A stretch of 64,000 bases of DNA from UBA6912 sp963792895 (GTDB lineage: Bacteria > Actinomycetota > Acidimicrobiia > Spongiisociales > UBA5794), in NCBI GenBank assembly GCA_963792895.1, contig CAWBYA010000004.1, positions 124,001 to 188,000 on the forward strand, read 5' to 3'. The notes under the pieces were generated by a model, which saw only the letters and a program-made list of their open reading frames with translations, had not been told where the DNA came from and searched no databases. Each line of letters begins with the position of its first letter. Positions within the stretch are counted from its first letter, which is position 1. Made by a program: the position numbers and the translations under genes. Positions 51,529-60,293 of this stretch are shown here, piece by piece.

Positions 51529-52649
51529 GAGGCGCCTCCGATGAGGTCGATGGTCCGGGGGTGGCGGGCCTCGCCGCCGGCAACGACTGCGCACTCGCCG
51601 ACGATCTCGTCCTCGAGATCCACCACGAGCTCACCCGACTCCTTGTCGCGCATCCGCTGGAGCAGGGACATGAGATTGCGGGCGTACATGCGGCTGGCAT
51701 CGGCCGGGAACATGCCCGCCAGGTTGGTGGGGCCGTGGATGGCCACACCGTCGACGTCGACGACCTCGTCGGGGCGGGAGAGGGCAACATTGCCTCCGGT
51801 GGCCGCCGCCATGTCGACGATGACCGACCCGGGGTGCATCGAACGCACCATCTCCTCGGTGACCAGCAGGGGAGCTTGCCGGCCGGGGATCTGTGCGGTG
51901 GTCACGATCATGTCGGCTTCTGCGACGAACGGGGCAAGAGCCGCGTGTTGTTGGGCCTGGGTGTCGGCGCCGACCTCTCGGGCATACCCTCCCTCATCCG
52001 CTGCAGTGGTCACCGCCTCGATGAACTTGGCGCCGAGACTCTCCACCTGCTCCCTCGTCTCGACCCGGATGTCGTAGGCGTGGACAACGGCGCCGAGCCT
52101 CTTGGCCGTGGCGATTGCCTGCAGACCGGCGACACCGACGCCGAGGATCAGCGCCCGTGACGGCGGGATGGTTCCCGCTGCCGTCACCATCATCGGCAGC
52201 AGCTTCGGCGTGGCCGTTGCCGCGAGCAGCACGGCGGCATAGCCGGCGATGTTCGCCTGCGACGAGAGAGCGTCCATGGCCTGGGCGAGGGTTGTTCTCG
52301 GGATGGCCTCAACGGCGAGTGCGGTCAGCTTGCGATCGAGCGCCGCCTGCATGATGTCTCGGGAGAGGAACGGGTCGAGGAAGCCGGCAACGATGGTGCC
52401 TTCCCCCATGGCGAGAAGCTCGGCAGGGTCGGGTGGGCCGACGCGCAGCACGAGATCGGCCGTTGCCGCACCGGCGTCGATTGTGGCTCCGGCTGCGGAG
52501 TAGAGGGAGTCCGGGTAGCCGGCCGCGGTGCCTGCATCCGGTTCTACTACGACGTCCCAGCCCCAGCCCACGTATGTCTTGACGACGTCGGGGACTGCAG
52601 CGACACGGTGTTCGCCGGCGGCCTGCTCACGTGGGATCCCAATCCGCAT
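51525..52649 (-). CDS. pntAA: NAD(P) transhydrogenase subunit alpha, part 1
   Basis: A 374-residue soluble NAD(H)-binding subunit with an alanine-dehydrogenase-like fold. Motifs include RIGIPREQAAGEHRVA at the N-terminus, the Rossmann motif LGVGVAGLQAIATAKRLGA, the YDIRVETREQVESLGA block, and SVIVDMAAATGGN. ATG at 52649 begins this conserved N-terminus. It is the first gene of the operon that continues with pntAB, pntB and the nitroreductase gene. Confidence 0.95.
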   Translation of the reverse strand: MRIGIPREQAAGEHRVAAVPDVVKTYVGWGWDVVVEPDAGTAAGYPDSLYSAAGATIDAGAATADLVLRVGPPDPAELLAMGEGTIVAGFLDPFLSRDIMQAALDRKLTALAVEAIPRTTLAQAMDALSSQANIAGYAAVLLAATATPKLLPMMVTAAGTIPPSRALILGVGVAGLQAIATAKRLGAVVHAYDIRVETREQVESLGAKFIEAVTTAADEGGYAREVGADTQAQQHAALAPFVAEADMIVTTAQIPGRQAPLLVTEEMVRSMHPGSVIVDMAAATGGNVALSRPDEVVDVDGVAIHGPTNLAGMFPADASRMYARNLMSLLQRMRDKESGELVVDLEDEIVGECAVVAGGEARHPRTIDLIGGAS

Positions 52650-52701
52650 CAGCGGCACGCTACCAGGGCGCAACAGGGCCTCGGTTTCGTAGACTCGACG
52701 T

Positions 52702-52973
52702 GTGGACCAGCCCGTCGTACCCGGGATCGAGAGCATCCGGGCTGTAGCCCTCGGGATCGCCGTTGCCCTCGCGCGATGGCGGAGCGTGTCGCCGAGGCCG
52801 AGAGGGTCAATGCCGCTGCGGCGCTCGGGGGAGCGCCGTTCGAGCAGCTCATGGAACTGCGGTCGGCGCTCGTCGCCACGCGTAACAGGTGGGAGCAGCT
52901 CGAGGACCGCACGCTCGTCCGCGACGGCGGGCGGGCGCTCTCCGCCGCCAAACGGCTCGCCATCGACATCTGA
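52702..52973 (+). CDS. Small helical protein of unknown function, possibly frameshifted
   Basis: From ATG 52776 a 65-residue charged helical protein is open (AERVAEAERVNAAAALGGAP, then QLMELRSALVATRNRWEQLED). A GTG at 52702 opens another frame giving VVPGIESIRAVALGIAVALA. It would join the first naturally if one base is missing at about 52768-52776. The gap before the sigma factor gene otherwise holds nothing. I recognise no family, and the shorter product alone may be the gene. Confidence 0.4.
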
Positions 52974-53164
52974 CGAGTCTGGCGCGGGACGGGGCGGCGG
53001 CGGCCACAGCGTCCATTGAGGGGGAATCGGACTTGGGGTCCATGGCCGCCGCCGGGGTCTGAGAGCCTTGCGAGCGTCCCGGACTCGCCCACCATTGAGA
53101 CACAGTCGCCGACCGGGAGTTCCCGAGTTTTCCGCTACCTTCAGGGGAACTCGATGGGGGTTCG

Positions 53165-53716
53165 TTGGGTCGTACTGACACGAGGTGGCAGGATTTCTCC
53201 GACGCTGAGCTGGTCACGGCGTGCCGTGCGGATGTTGCAGCGTTTGGCGAGATCGTCCGCCGCCACCAGGACTTCGTGTACGGAGCTGCGCTGCGTGTGG
53301 TGAGAAACCCGACTATCGCTGAGGATCTTGCTCAAGAAGCCTTCGTTCGGGCGTACAAGGCGCTGCCCGAGTTTCGTCAGGAATCGCAGGTGCGCTCGTG
53401 GATCTATCGCATCGTCACCAACCTCGCCCTCAATTCGGTGACAAGGACCCGCGAGGTCGCTCACGTCGAGGTTCCCGAGCACCGCGCCGCGCCGAGCGCC
53501 GAGCATCGGGCGCATGACGCTCTCTTGCGCGAGGAGATCGACCGCGCCGTCGCCGAGCTGAAGGACGAGCTCCGGATCCCACTCGTGATGCGCGAGTACG
53601 ACGGGATGTCGTACCAAGAGATCGCGGATGCGACGGGGCTGCCGCTCAACACGGTCCGCACCCGAATACTGCGCGCCCGGCGCGCGCTGCGGTCCGTGAT
53701 GGAGGCGTGGCGATGA
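53165..53716 (+). CDS. ECF-family RNA polymerase sigma factor
   Basis: 183 residues with sigma region 2 (FGEIVRRHQDFVYGAALRVVRN, then AEDLAQEAFVRAYKAL, with SWIYRIVTNLALN) and region 4 (MREYDGMSYQEIADATGLPLNTVRTRILRARRAL). The start is TTG at 53165, a few bases after GGGGG. It overlaps the anti-sigma gene by four bases, and a channel gene follows. An envelope or osmotic stress response is inferred from that operon. Confidence 0.93.
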   Translation: MGRTDTRWQDFSDAELVTACRADVAAFGEIVRRHQDFVYGAALRVVRNPTIAEDLAQEAFVRAYKALPEFRQESQVRSWIYRIVTNLALNSVTRTREVAHVEVPEHRAAPSAEHRAHDALLREEIDRAVAELKDELRIPLVMREYDGMSYQEIADATGLPLNTVRTRILRARRALRSVMEAWR

Positions 53717-54018
53717 GGGACTGCGGCATCAGCAACGACCGCCTTTTCGCATTCGTCGACGGCATCGACGAGACGCTCGACGAGCACGTTGCGGGGTGCG
53801 AGGAGTGCCAAGCATTCCTCGCGGAGCTGTGGATCGGCGAAGCGCCCCGCGATCTCGCCGAACCGGTGATGCGACAGATCCGCTTCGACGAGTTCCTGGT
53901 GGCCGCGGCCAAGCTGGGGGTGGATGTCGTTTCGGCAATGGGGAGGGCCCTGGTTGCGCTTGGATTCGATGCGGAGGACCCAGGCGGTAGCCTGCCGCCG
54001 ACTGGAGGGGAACGATGA
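53713..54018 (+). CDS. Zinc-binding anti-sigma factor
   Basis: A 101-residue protein with the ZAS-type motif H-x3-C-x2-C in DEHVAGCEECQAF, preceded by a short helix containing NDRLFAFVDG. It lacks a transmembrane segment, so it is cytoplasmic and may respond to redox or another soluble cue through zinc release. It overlaps the sigma gene (ATGA) and the channel gene by four bases each. Its partner is presumably the adjacent ECF sigma factor. Confidence 0.8.
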   Translation: MRDCGISNDRLFAFVDGIDETLDEHVAGCEECQAFLAELWIGEAPRDLAEPVMRQIRFDEFLVAAAKLGVDVVSAMGRALVALGFDAEDPGGSLPPTGGER

Positions 54019-54713
54019 GCGACGACCTGATGAGCCGGCTGATCACCGCAGGAGCGGTCATCGCTGTTGCAGTGCTGGTGTGGGTGGCCGGTCGATTCCT
54101 GAAGCGCAAGCTGCCGGAGCAGTGGGGGAACCTCGTCGGACAGCTGGTGCCGGTTCTGGTCACCGCGGTGGTGGTCGTCGGCGCCCTGGTGGTGATCGAC
54201 CCTGCACAGGCGGATCAGCTCCTCCAATCCGTGATTCAATCGGTTCCCAAGGTGATGATCGCGGTGGTCGTGGTGATCATCGCTCGCGCCCTCGGGCGTA
54301 TCGTCGGTTTGTTCGCCGAGGCGGGGTTGCGACCGGTGTCCGCCGTCCTCGCCGGGAGGGCCAGGCTGCTCGTCTCGGGTCTCATCACCGGCGTGGGCCT
54401 CGTTATCGCCATGCAGCAACTCGGGGTGTCGGCGGACATCATCCTGATCCTCGTCGCCGCCCTCGCGTTCGGTACCGCCGTTGCGGCGGCGCTGGGCATC
54501 GGGCTCGGGAGCGTGCCGCTCGCCCGCCAGGTTGCAGCAGGCCGGCATGTCGCTGGCCGCTATTCGCCGGGCGAGCGGGTCCAGGTCGGCGACGTCACCG
54601 GTACCCTCGTCGAGATCGGCCTCGTCAGCTCGCGGATCGAAGTAGCAGATGGGCGCGCCGTCGACGTCCCGAACGCCGACTTCATCGAGGCCACGATCGC
54701 CGTCGACCGCTGA
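54015..54713 (+). CDS. MscS-like mechanosensitive channel family protein
   Basis: A 232-residue protein with about four transmembrane helices, the last one Gly/Ala-rich (AALAFGTAVAAALGIGLGSV) as in the MscS pore helix. A short beta domain follows, containing YSPGERVQVGDVTGTLVEIGLVSSRIEVADGRAVDVPNADF, which matches the MscS middle domain. The C-terminal domain is absent. It is the last gene of the sigma/anti-sigma operon, suggesting stress-induced control of ion or osmolyte release. Confidence 0.85.
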   Translation: MSDDLMSRLITAGAVIAVAVLVWVAGRFLKRKLPEQWGNLVGQLVPVLVTAVVVVGALVVIDPAQADQLLQSVIQSVPKVMIAVVVVIIARALGRIVGLFAEAGLRPVSAVLAGRARLLVSGLITGVGLVIAMQQLGVSADIILILVAALAFGTAVAAALGIGLGSVPLARQVAAGRHVAGRYSPGERVQVGDVTGTLVEIGLVSSRIEVADGRAVDVPNADFIEATIAVDR

Positions 54714-54725
54714 GAACGACGGCGA

Positions 54726-55157
54726 TCAGTTGCCGACTGCGGCGGGGCTGGCCGCCCAGCCAACCCACCGTGTGACGGTCATCCGGATCAGCGGTCCCGC
54801 CGGGTCCCGGCCCTCGTATTGGACGTAGCGGGCCCCCAGTGCGGCGGCGGCTGCAGCCATGAGCGCAGGATCCGACGTCACGTCGGCAGTGACGTCGGCT
54901 CGCACCCACCACAGGCGGTCCCAGTCATCGGTGTAGTGGTCGGCGAGCAGTGCCGCCCGGCGATCGTCCTCGAGGTTTGCCAGCCGTTGCAGGTCTCGGC
55001 TGCGCTTGGGCTTGTGGTCGACCATGGAGACGATCGCGTCGCCATCGAATGCGTACACGAGCGGCACGATGTGGGGTCCGGTCGCACCTGTCGTCGCGAG
55101 GCGGGCTACCCGCGATTCGCCGAACAGGCGACGGCACGTCGCGTCATCGAGGTTCAC
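54726..55157 (-). CDS. PPOX-class protein, probably F420-dependent (Rv0121-like)
   Basis: A 143-residue split beta-barrel flavin-binding-fold protein. ESRVARLATTGATGPHIVPLVYAF, the DHKPKRSRDLQRLANL block and DHYTDDWDRLWWVRAD closely match the Rv0121-type subfamily of probable F420-dependent PPOX proteins. GTG at 55157 overlaps the gnd stop by four bases. Coupling to gnd fits a role near NADPH or F420 redox supply, but no reaction is shown. Confidence 0.8.
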   Translation of the reverse strand: MNLDDATCRRLFGESRVARLATTGATGPHIVPLVYAFDGDAIVSMVDHKPKRSRDLQRLANLEDDRRAALLADHYTDDWDRLWWVRADVTADVTSDPALMAAAAAALGARYVQYEGRDPAGPLIRMTVTRWVGWAASPAAVGN

Positions 55158-56608
55158 GCCTCGTACGAGCCGGCGGACGTTGCGCCGCCGGTCCCGGTCC
55201 AGTTCGTATGGAAGAACTCGCCACGCGGTCGATCGACACGCTCGTACGTGTGCGCTCCGAAGTAGTCGCGTTGTGCCTGGATGAGGTTGGCCGGGAGCCG
55301 CCCCGACCGGTAGGCGTCGTAGAACGCGAGCGCCGCCGAGTACGCCGGAGCTGGGATGCCTGCTCGAACGGCCCGCACGACCGTACGACGCCATCCCGGT
55401 TCCGCCCGTGCGATCTCCTCGGCGAAGAAGGGGTCGAGCAAGAGGCTCGGCAAGTCGGGGGAGCGGCGGAACGCGGCGGTGATGTCGTTGAGGAAACGGG
55501 AGCGAATGATGCATCCGGCCCGCCACAGACCGGCGATCGTGCCGAGATCGAGCTGCCAGTCGTGGTCGTCCGAAGCCGCGGCCATCAGCATGAAACCCTG
55601 GGCGTACGAGACGATCTTGGATGCGTAGAGGGCATCGTGGAGGTCGGATATCACCTCATCGGACGGCTCGTCGAAGGGGACGACCGGAGAGCCGATCTGC
55701 TCGGCGGCCCGGTGACGCTGGTCGACGAGTGACGAGACGATCCTGGCGTACACGGCCTCGGCGATCAGCGATGTCGGCATCCCGATCAGCATCGACGAGA
55801 TGACGGTCCACTTCCCGGTGCCCTTCTGGCCGGCCGCATCGAGGATCCGCTCTATCAGCGGGGTGCCGTCGTCGTCGGCGAATCCCATGATGTCCGCGGT
55901 GATCTCGATGAGGAACGAGTCGAGCGTGCCCTGGTTCCACTCGGTGAACACGGGCGCCAACTCCGGCGTCGCGATGCCCGCGCCGCGACGTAGCAGGTCG
56001 TAGGCCTCGGCAATGACTTGCATGTCGCCGTACTCGATGCCGTTGTGGACCATCTTGACGTAGTGGCCGGCGCCGTCGCTGCCGACCCACTCACAGCAGG
56101 GAGCGCCGTCTTCGGCCACGGCGGCGATGCCCTGGAGGATGGGGCGAACGTGGTCCCACGCCTCGTCGGAGCCCCCCGGCATGATGGAAGGTCCGTGGCG
56201 GGCACCTTCCTCTCCGCCCGAGATGCCCGTGCCGATGAACCGGAGACCTCGCTCCTCGAGCGCAGCCGACCTGCGGATGGTGTCGGTGTACTCGGAGTTG
56301 CCGCCGTCGATGATGATGTCGCCGGGCTCGAGCAACGGTACGAGTTGGTCGATCGTGGCGTCGACCGGATCGCCGGCCCGCACCATGAGCATGACACGCC
56401 GCGGGCGCTCGAGGGCGGCGACGAGCTCCTCGACAGAGCGGGTCCCGATGACGGAGGCGTCTGCCGCGTCGCCGGCGACGAACTCGTCGACTCGCTCCGT
56501 GGTGCGGTTGTAGGCCGCCACGGTGAAGCCGTGGTCGGCCATGTTGAGGATCAGGTTGCGGCCCATGACGGCCAACCCGACGACGCCGATGTGTGCTTGC
56601 GGCTCCAT
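55154..56608 (-). CDS. gnd: 6-Phosphogluconate dehydrogenase, decarboxylating
   Basis: A 484-residue long-form Gnd of the pentose phosphate pathway, producing ribulose 5-phosphate and a reduced nicotinamide cofactor. It has the N-terminal GVVGLAVMGRNLILNMAD-type Rossmann segment, NRTTERVDEF, IIDGGNSEYTDT, GTGISGGEEGARHGPSIMPGG and the catalytic Lys/Asn region VKMVHNGIEYGDMQ. DAAGQKGTGKWT marks the helical domain. It lies 20 bases downstream of the peptidase gene. Confidence 0.96.
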   Translation of the reverse strand: MEPQAHIGVVGLAVMGRNLILNMADHGFTVAAYNRTTERVDEFVAGDAADASVIGTRSVEELVAALERPRRVMLMVRAGDPVDATIDQLVPLLEPGDIIIDGGNSEYTDTIRRSAALEERGLRFIGTGISGGEEGARHGPSIMPGGSDEAWDHVRPILQGIAAVAEDGAPCCEWVGSDGAGHYVKMVHNGIEYGDMQVIAEAYDLLRRGAGIATPELAPVFTEWNQGTLDSFLIEITADIMGFADDDGTPLIERILDAAGQKGTGKWTVISSMLIGMPTSLIAEAVYARIVSSLVDQRHRAAEQIGSPVVPFDEPSDEVISDLHDALYASKIVSYAQGFMLMAAASDDHDWQLDLGTIAGLWRAGCIIRSRFLNDITAAFRRSPDLPSLLLDPFFAEEIARAEPGWRRTVVRAVRAGIPAPAYSAALAFYDAYRSGRLPANLIQAQRDYFGAHTYERVDRPRGEFFHTNWTGTGGATSAGSYEA

Positions 56609-56628
56609 GTGGTCCTCTCCGCCGGGGA

Positions 56629-58140
56629 TCAGAGCTCCGGCACCTCGTCACCGTACAGCCACGCATCGAAAAGGGTGTCGAGTGGTCGTCCGCCGACCTC
56701 TTCAGCAACCTCGATGAAGTCCGTGGTCCTGGCCGTCGCCCCTCCGTAGAGGTCGACGTAGGTGCGCAGTGTTGCGAAGAATGCGGCGTCGCCGATCTCC
56801 AAGCGCAGGGCGTGAAGCACCAGGCCGCCGCGGCGATATACGGAGGCATTGAAGAGGTTGTCCGCCGGTGGAGTCCCCGGCGGCGGGAGCGCCACGGACG
56901 CCATCTGCTCCCGGTTTGCCGCCGTGATCTCATCGAGCGCCGCCGGTCCGTCCGTGTGCTCGAGCCAGAGCCACTCGGCGTAGGTGGCGAAGCCTTCGTT
57001 GAGCCAGATGTCGCCCCAATCGGCAGGGGTGACGTGGTTGCCGAACCACTGGTGGGCGAGCTCATGGACGAGCACGAACTCGAAAATGGGCTGCGCCAGG
57101 AATCCCTGCCCAAAGAGCGACAGGGTGGAGTTCTCCAGGGCCCCAGGGAACTCGGGTACCACGGCGATGCCGTAGAGGTCGAACGGATATGGTCCGAACA
57201 CGCTCTCCAGGAAGGCCAGCATCTCCCCCTGCTCGCCGAGCGCAGGCGGCGGTGCGGCGGCGACGTCTGGCGGCAACACGTTGCGGATGACCACGCCTGC
57301 CTCGGCCGTTGCGGTCGGGTCCTCGACGACCGCAAGCGTCCCGATGACCACGGTTGCGAGATACGTCGGCATTGGCTGCGCCATCTCATAGACCCGGGTG
57401 GTGGAGCCGATGTCGGTGATGGTGTCGGTCAACGTGCCGTTGGCGATCGCGAGCAGTGGGTTGGGTGCTGTGATCCGGAACGTGAACGTGGCCTTGTCGA
57501 GCGGGTGATCGTTGCAGGGGAACCAGGTCGCAGCACCGTCCGGTTCGGCTACGACATAGCTCGTGCCGTCCGTTGCCGTGCGCCACCCCACCGCAAAGGG
57601 GACCGCCTCGCTGGCGTTGGTCGCAGGGGTACCGGTGTACTCGACCGTGACGGTGAAGGCTTCGCCCGCAGGGAGGACGGGAGCGGGGTCGATCGTGAGC
57701 TCGCGCCCCGCTCGGCTGAAGGGGGCCGCTTGCCCATCGACGAGGAGGGTGGTGACCTCGTACCCGACGAAATCGAGGTTGAACGCGTCGAGGTCGGCGA
57801 CGGCGCCGGCGTCGATCGTGGCGATGCCGGTGAGGATGCCGGTCGCAGTTTCGAAGAACAAGTCGAGCGTGTAGTGGTCGACGTCGTATCCCCCGTTGCC
57901 GAGACCGGGGTAGCGGCTGTCACCGAGGCTTGCTTGATCGCCGATGCCGGTGAGGTTCGACGGCGGCATGGTCGTGGTGGTGGTAGTCGAGGTCGTGGTG
58001 GTGGTCGTGGTGGTGGTCTCGGGCGGGGTCGACTCGGCGATCGCGGTGGTGGGCGCACGCGCCGCCTCCCGGGCGGCGCTGCAGGCGCCGGCCGCGAGGG
58101 CGACGACGACGAGCAGAGCGAGGGAGGAGCGGGCGGTCAC
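56629..58140 (-). CDS. M1-family zinc aminopeptidase lipoprotein
   Basis: A 503-residue exported metallopeptidase. The signal peptide ends at the lipobox LAAGAC and is followed by a Thr-rich linker with a run of ten or more threonines. The N-terminal beta domain leads to the exopeptidase-type PGALENSTL block, the zinc motif HELAHQWFGNH near residue 358, and the third ligand in NEGFATYAEWLW. The usual large C-terminal domain is missing. GTG at 58140 precedes the signal peptide. It should trim peptides at the cell surface. Confidence 0.9.
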   Translation of the reverse strand: MTARSSLALLVVVALAAGACSAAREAARAPTTAIAESTPPETTTTTTTTTSTTTTTTMPPSNLTGIGDQASLGDSRYPGLGNGGYDVDHYTLDLFFETATGILTGIATIDAGAVADLDAFNLDFVGYEVTTLLVDGQAAPFSRAGRELTIDPAPVLPAGEAFTVTVEYTGTPATNASEAVPFAVGWRTATDGTSYVVAEPDGAATWFPCNDHPLDKATFTFRITAPNPLLAIANGTLTDTITDIGSTTRVYEMAQPMPTYLATVVIGTLAVVEDPTATAEAGVVIRNVLPPDVAAAPPPALGEQGEMLAFLESVFGPYPFDLYGIAVVPEFPGALENSTLSLFGQGFLAQPIFEFVLVHELAHQWFGNHVTPADWGDIWLNEGFATYAEWLWLEHTDGPAALDEITAANREQMASVALPPPGTPPADNLFNASVYRRGGLVLHALRLEIGDAAFFATLRTYVDLYGGATARTTDFIEVAEEVGGRPLDTLFDAWLYGDEVPEL

Positions 58141-58351
58141 GGAGGGCAACCTACTGCAACGCGGACGGCAGGCGCGAACACGCCTTCGCGAGGTCCCGGC
58201 GTTGTCGTCTGCGCCGGAGCGGTGCTCTCGCCAAGTCGCGCATGATGACCCGTCTCCGTATCGTGCGAGGTGGCGGCTGGGTGTGACATGGATGGGCTGT
58301 ATCCGTCTGCCGCTTCGCTGGGACCGGAAGGTGGGGCTACGCTCCGCGCCC

Positions 58352-59131
58352 ATGGTCGGCGACACAGTGCGCATCAGGCGCGAGCCCCCTCGGTTTCGCA
58401 GGGTGGAGGTGGCGTCGATCGACGCCGTGACTCCGCGCATGGCCGCCGTGCGTTTCCGCGGTGGCGAGCTGGCGGGGCTCACGGTGAACGAGCCCGCGGC
58501 GAGCGTCCGGCTCCTCGTTCCAACCCCGGGGGACGAGCACCTCGTCATTCCGACGTGGAGCGGCAACGAGTTCCTTCGTCCCGACGGATCTCGGCCGATC
58601 ATCCGCACCTTCACCCCGCGCCGGCTCGAGGGCGGCGTCCTGACCCTCGAGATCGTCCTCCACGAGGGCGGCGTCGTGTCCGAATGGGTGGAGCGGGCCG
58701 ACGTCGGCGATCCCGCCGCCGTCTCCGGGACGGGCCGCGGCTATGCCATCGACCCCGCGGCGCGCGCCTTCTTCCTCGCCGGCGACGAATCGGCCATCCC
58801 GGCAATCAGCCAGCTGCTCGAAGCGCTGCCGGACGAGACGCCGGTGCAGGTGATCATCGAGATCGCCGACGCAGCTCGCGTATCGCTACCGCACCACCCC
58901 CACGCCGGCGTCACCTGGGTCGAGCGCGAGGCGGGCGCCCCGCCGGGTGACGGTCTCGCCGCAGCTGTCACGACGGCGGAGATCTCAGACGGCACCAAGG
59001 TGTGGGTGGCGGGGGAGGCGGCCGCCATGCACCGTGTCCGCAAGCACCTCTTCGACGAGCGGGGCACGAGCAGGCGGGATGCCAACGTGCGGGGGTACTG
59101 GAAGCACGGACGGGCGGGCAGCGACGACTGA
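58352..59131 (+). CDS. Siderophore-interacting protein (SIP-type ferric reductase)
   Basis: A 259-residue flavoprotein. FAD-binding RPIIRTFTPRR is at about residues 84-94 and the NAD(P)-domain block AGDESAIPAISQLLEAL follows the linker. The C-terminal signature GYWKHGR is characteristic of the family. Such proteins release iron by reducing ferric siderophores. No siderophore genes are adjacent. ATG at 58352 was chosen; the 211 bases upstream are shared with the divergent peptidase lipoprotein gene. Confidence 0.9.
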   Translation: MVGDTVRIRREPPRFRRVEVASIDAVTPRMAAVRFRGGELAGLTVNEPAASVRLLVPTPGDEHLVIPTWSGNEFLRPDGSRPIIRTFTPRRLEGGVLTLEIVLHEGGVVSEWVERADVGDPAAVSGTGRGYAIDPAARAFFLAGDESAIPAISQLLEALPDETPVQVIIEIADAARVSLPHHPHAGVTWVEREAGAPPGDGLAAAVTTAEISDGTKVWVAGEAAAMHRVRKHLFDERGTSRRDANVRGYWKHGRAGSDD

Positions 59132-59222
59132 GCCCGCGGGACCCCGGTCCTCGCTGGCGCCCCGACCCGCTTTGGCTCCTCGCCGTGCGGCTCACCGAGT
59201 GCGTGTGTGTCGGTGCACCATC

Positions 59223-60293
59223 TCAAGAACGTCCCGCAGCAGCCGCTACCGCATCGCCCATCTCGCTCGTGCTCACGGCCTGGCCGCCGGCGGCGATGTC
59301 TGGCGTGCGGAGACCGGCGTCGAGCGCAGTATCGACGGCGGCCTCGATCCTCGCCGCCTCGTCCTCGAGGCCGAGGGAGTGCCGCAGCGCCATCGCGGCG
59401 GCGAGGATCGTCGCCAGTGGGTTGGCGATGCCCTTGCCGGCGATATCCGGCGCGGAGCCGTGGATCGGCTCGTAGAGACCGGGCGGCTCTTCGCCGATGG
59501 ATGCGGAGGGGAGCAGTCCGAGTGAGCCGGGGAGCATCGAGCCCTCGTCGGTCAAGATGTCGCCGAACATGTTCCCCGTGACCACCACGTCGAAGTCCGC
59601 CGGCCGCGACAGCAAGTGCATCGCCATGGCGTCGACGAGGACGACCTCGTAGTCGAGGTCGTCGAACTCCGCAGCTACGACCTCGGCTGCCACGCGACGC
59701 CAGAGCCGGGATACCTCGAGGACATTGGCCTTGTCGACCGACGTCAGCTTGCCTCGGCGAGTCCGCGCCGCCTCGGCAGCGATACGGACGATGCGGCGGA
59801 CCTCGGCCTCCGAGTACACCATTGTCGAGTACGCCGATGTCCCGTCGTCGCTGACGCCGGACGGGCCGAAGTAGATGCCGCCCGTGAGTTCACGGACGAA
59901 CAGGATGTCCACGCCCTCGATGAGCTCCGTACGCAGTGGTGACGCGCCGATGAGCTGACGCTGGGTGCGGATCGGGCGCAGGTTGGCAAACAGGCCGAGT
60001 TCCTTGCGGAGCCCGAGCAAGCCGGCCTCCGGACGGGTCTTTGCGGTCGGATCGTCCCACCTGGGGCCACCGACGGCGCCGAGGATCACTGCGTCGGCGA
60101 TCCGGCAGGCTTCCAGCGTGCTCGCCGGTAGCGGGTCGCCATACTCGTCGATGGCGACGCCGCCCATCGGACGCTCCTCGAAGGCGAAGGCGTGTCCGAA
60201 TCGGGCTGCCACGGCGTCGAGGACCTTGCGCGCCTCGGCAACCACCTCGGGCCCGATCCCATCGCCGGGCAGCAGGACGATGGAAGCGTTCAT
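59223..60293 (-). CDS. leuB: 3-Isopropylmalate dehydrogenase
   Basis: A 356-residue enzyme of leucine synthesis. LPGDGIGPEVVAEA opens the protein. The substrate-binding RELTGGIYFG, the metal-site region LVDAMAMHLLSRP, and GSLGLLPSAS followed by YEPIHGSAPDIAGKGIANP are all present. Its ATG shares one base with the leuA stop. The leuCD genes are not in the window. Confidence 0.96.
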   Translation of the reverse strand: MNASIVLLPGDGIGPEVVAEARKVLDAVAARFGHAFAFEERPMGGVAIDEYGDPLPASTLEACRIADAVILGAVGGPRWDDPTAKTRPEAGLLGLRKELGLFANLRPIRTQRQLIGASPLRTELIEGVDILFVRELTGGIYFGPSGVSDDGTSAYSTMVYSEAEVRRIVRIAAEAARTRRGKLTSVDKANVLEVSRLWRRVAAEVVAAEFDDLDYEVVLVDAMAMHLLSRPADFDVVVTGNMFGDILTDEGSMLPGSLGLLPSASIGEEPPGLYEPIHGSAPDIAGKGIANPLATILAAAMALRHSLGLEDEAARIEAAVDTALDAGLRTPDIAAGGQAVSTSEMGDAVAAAAGRS

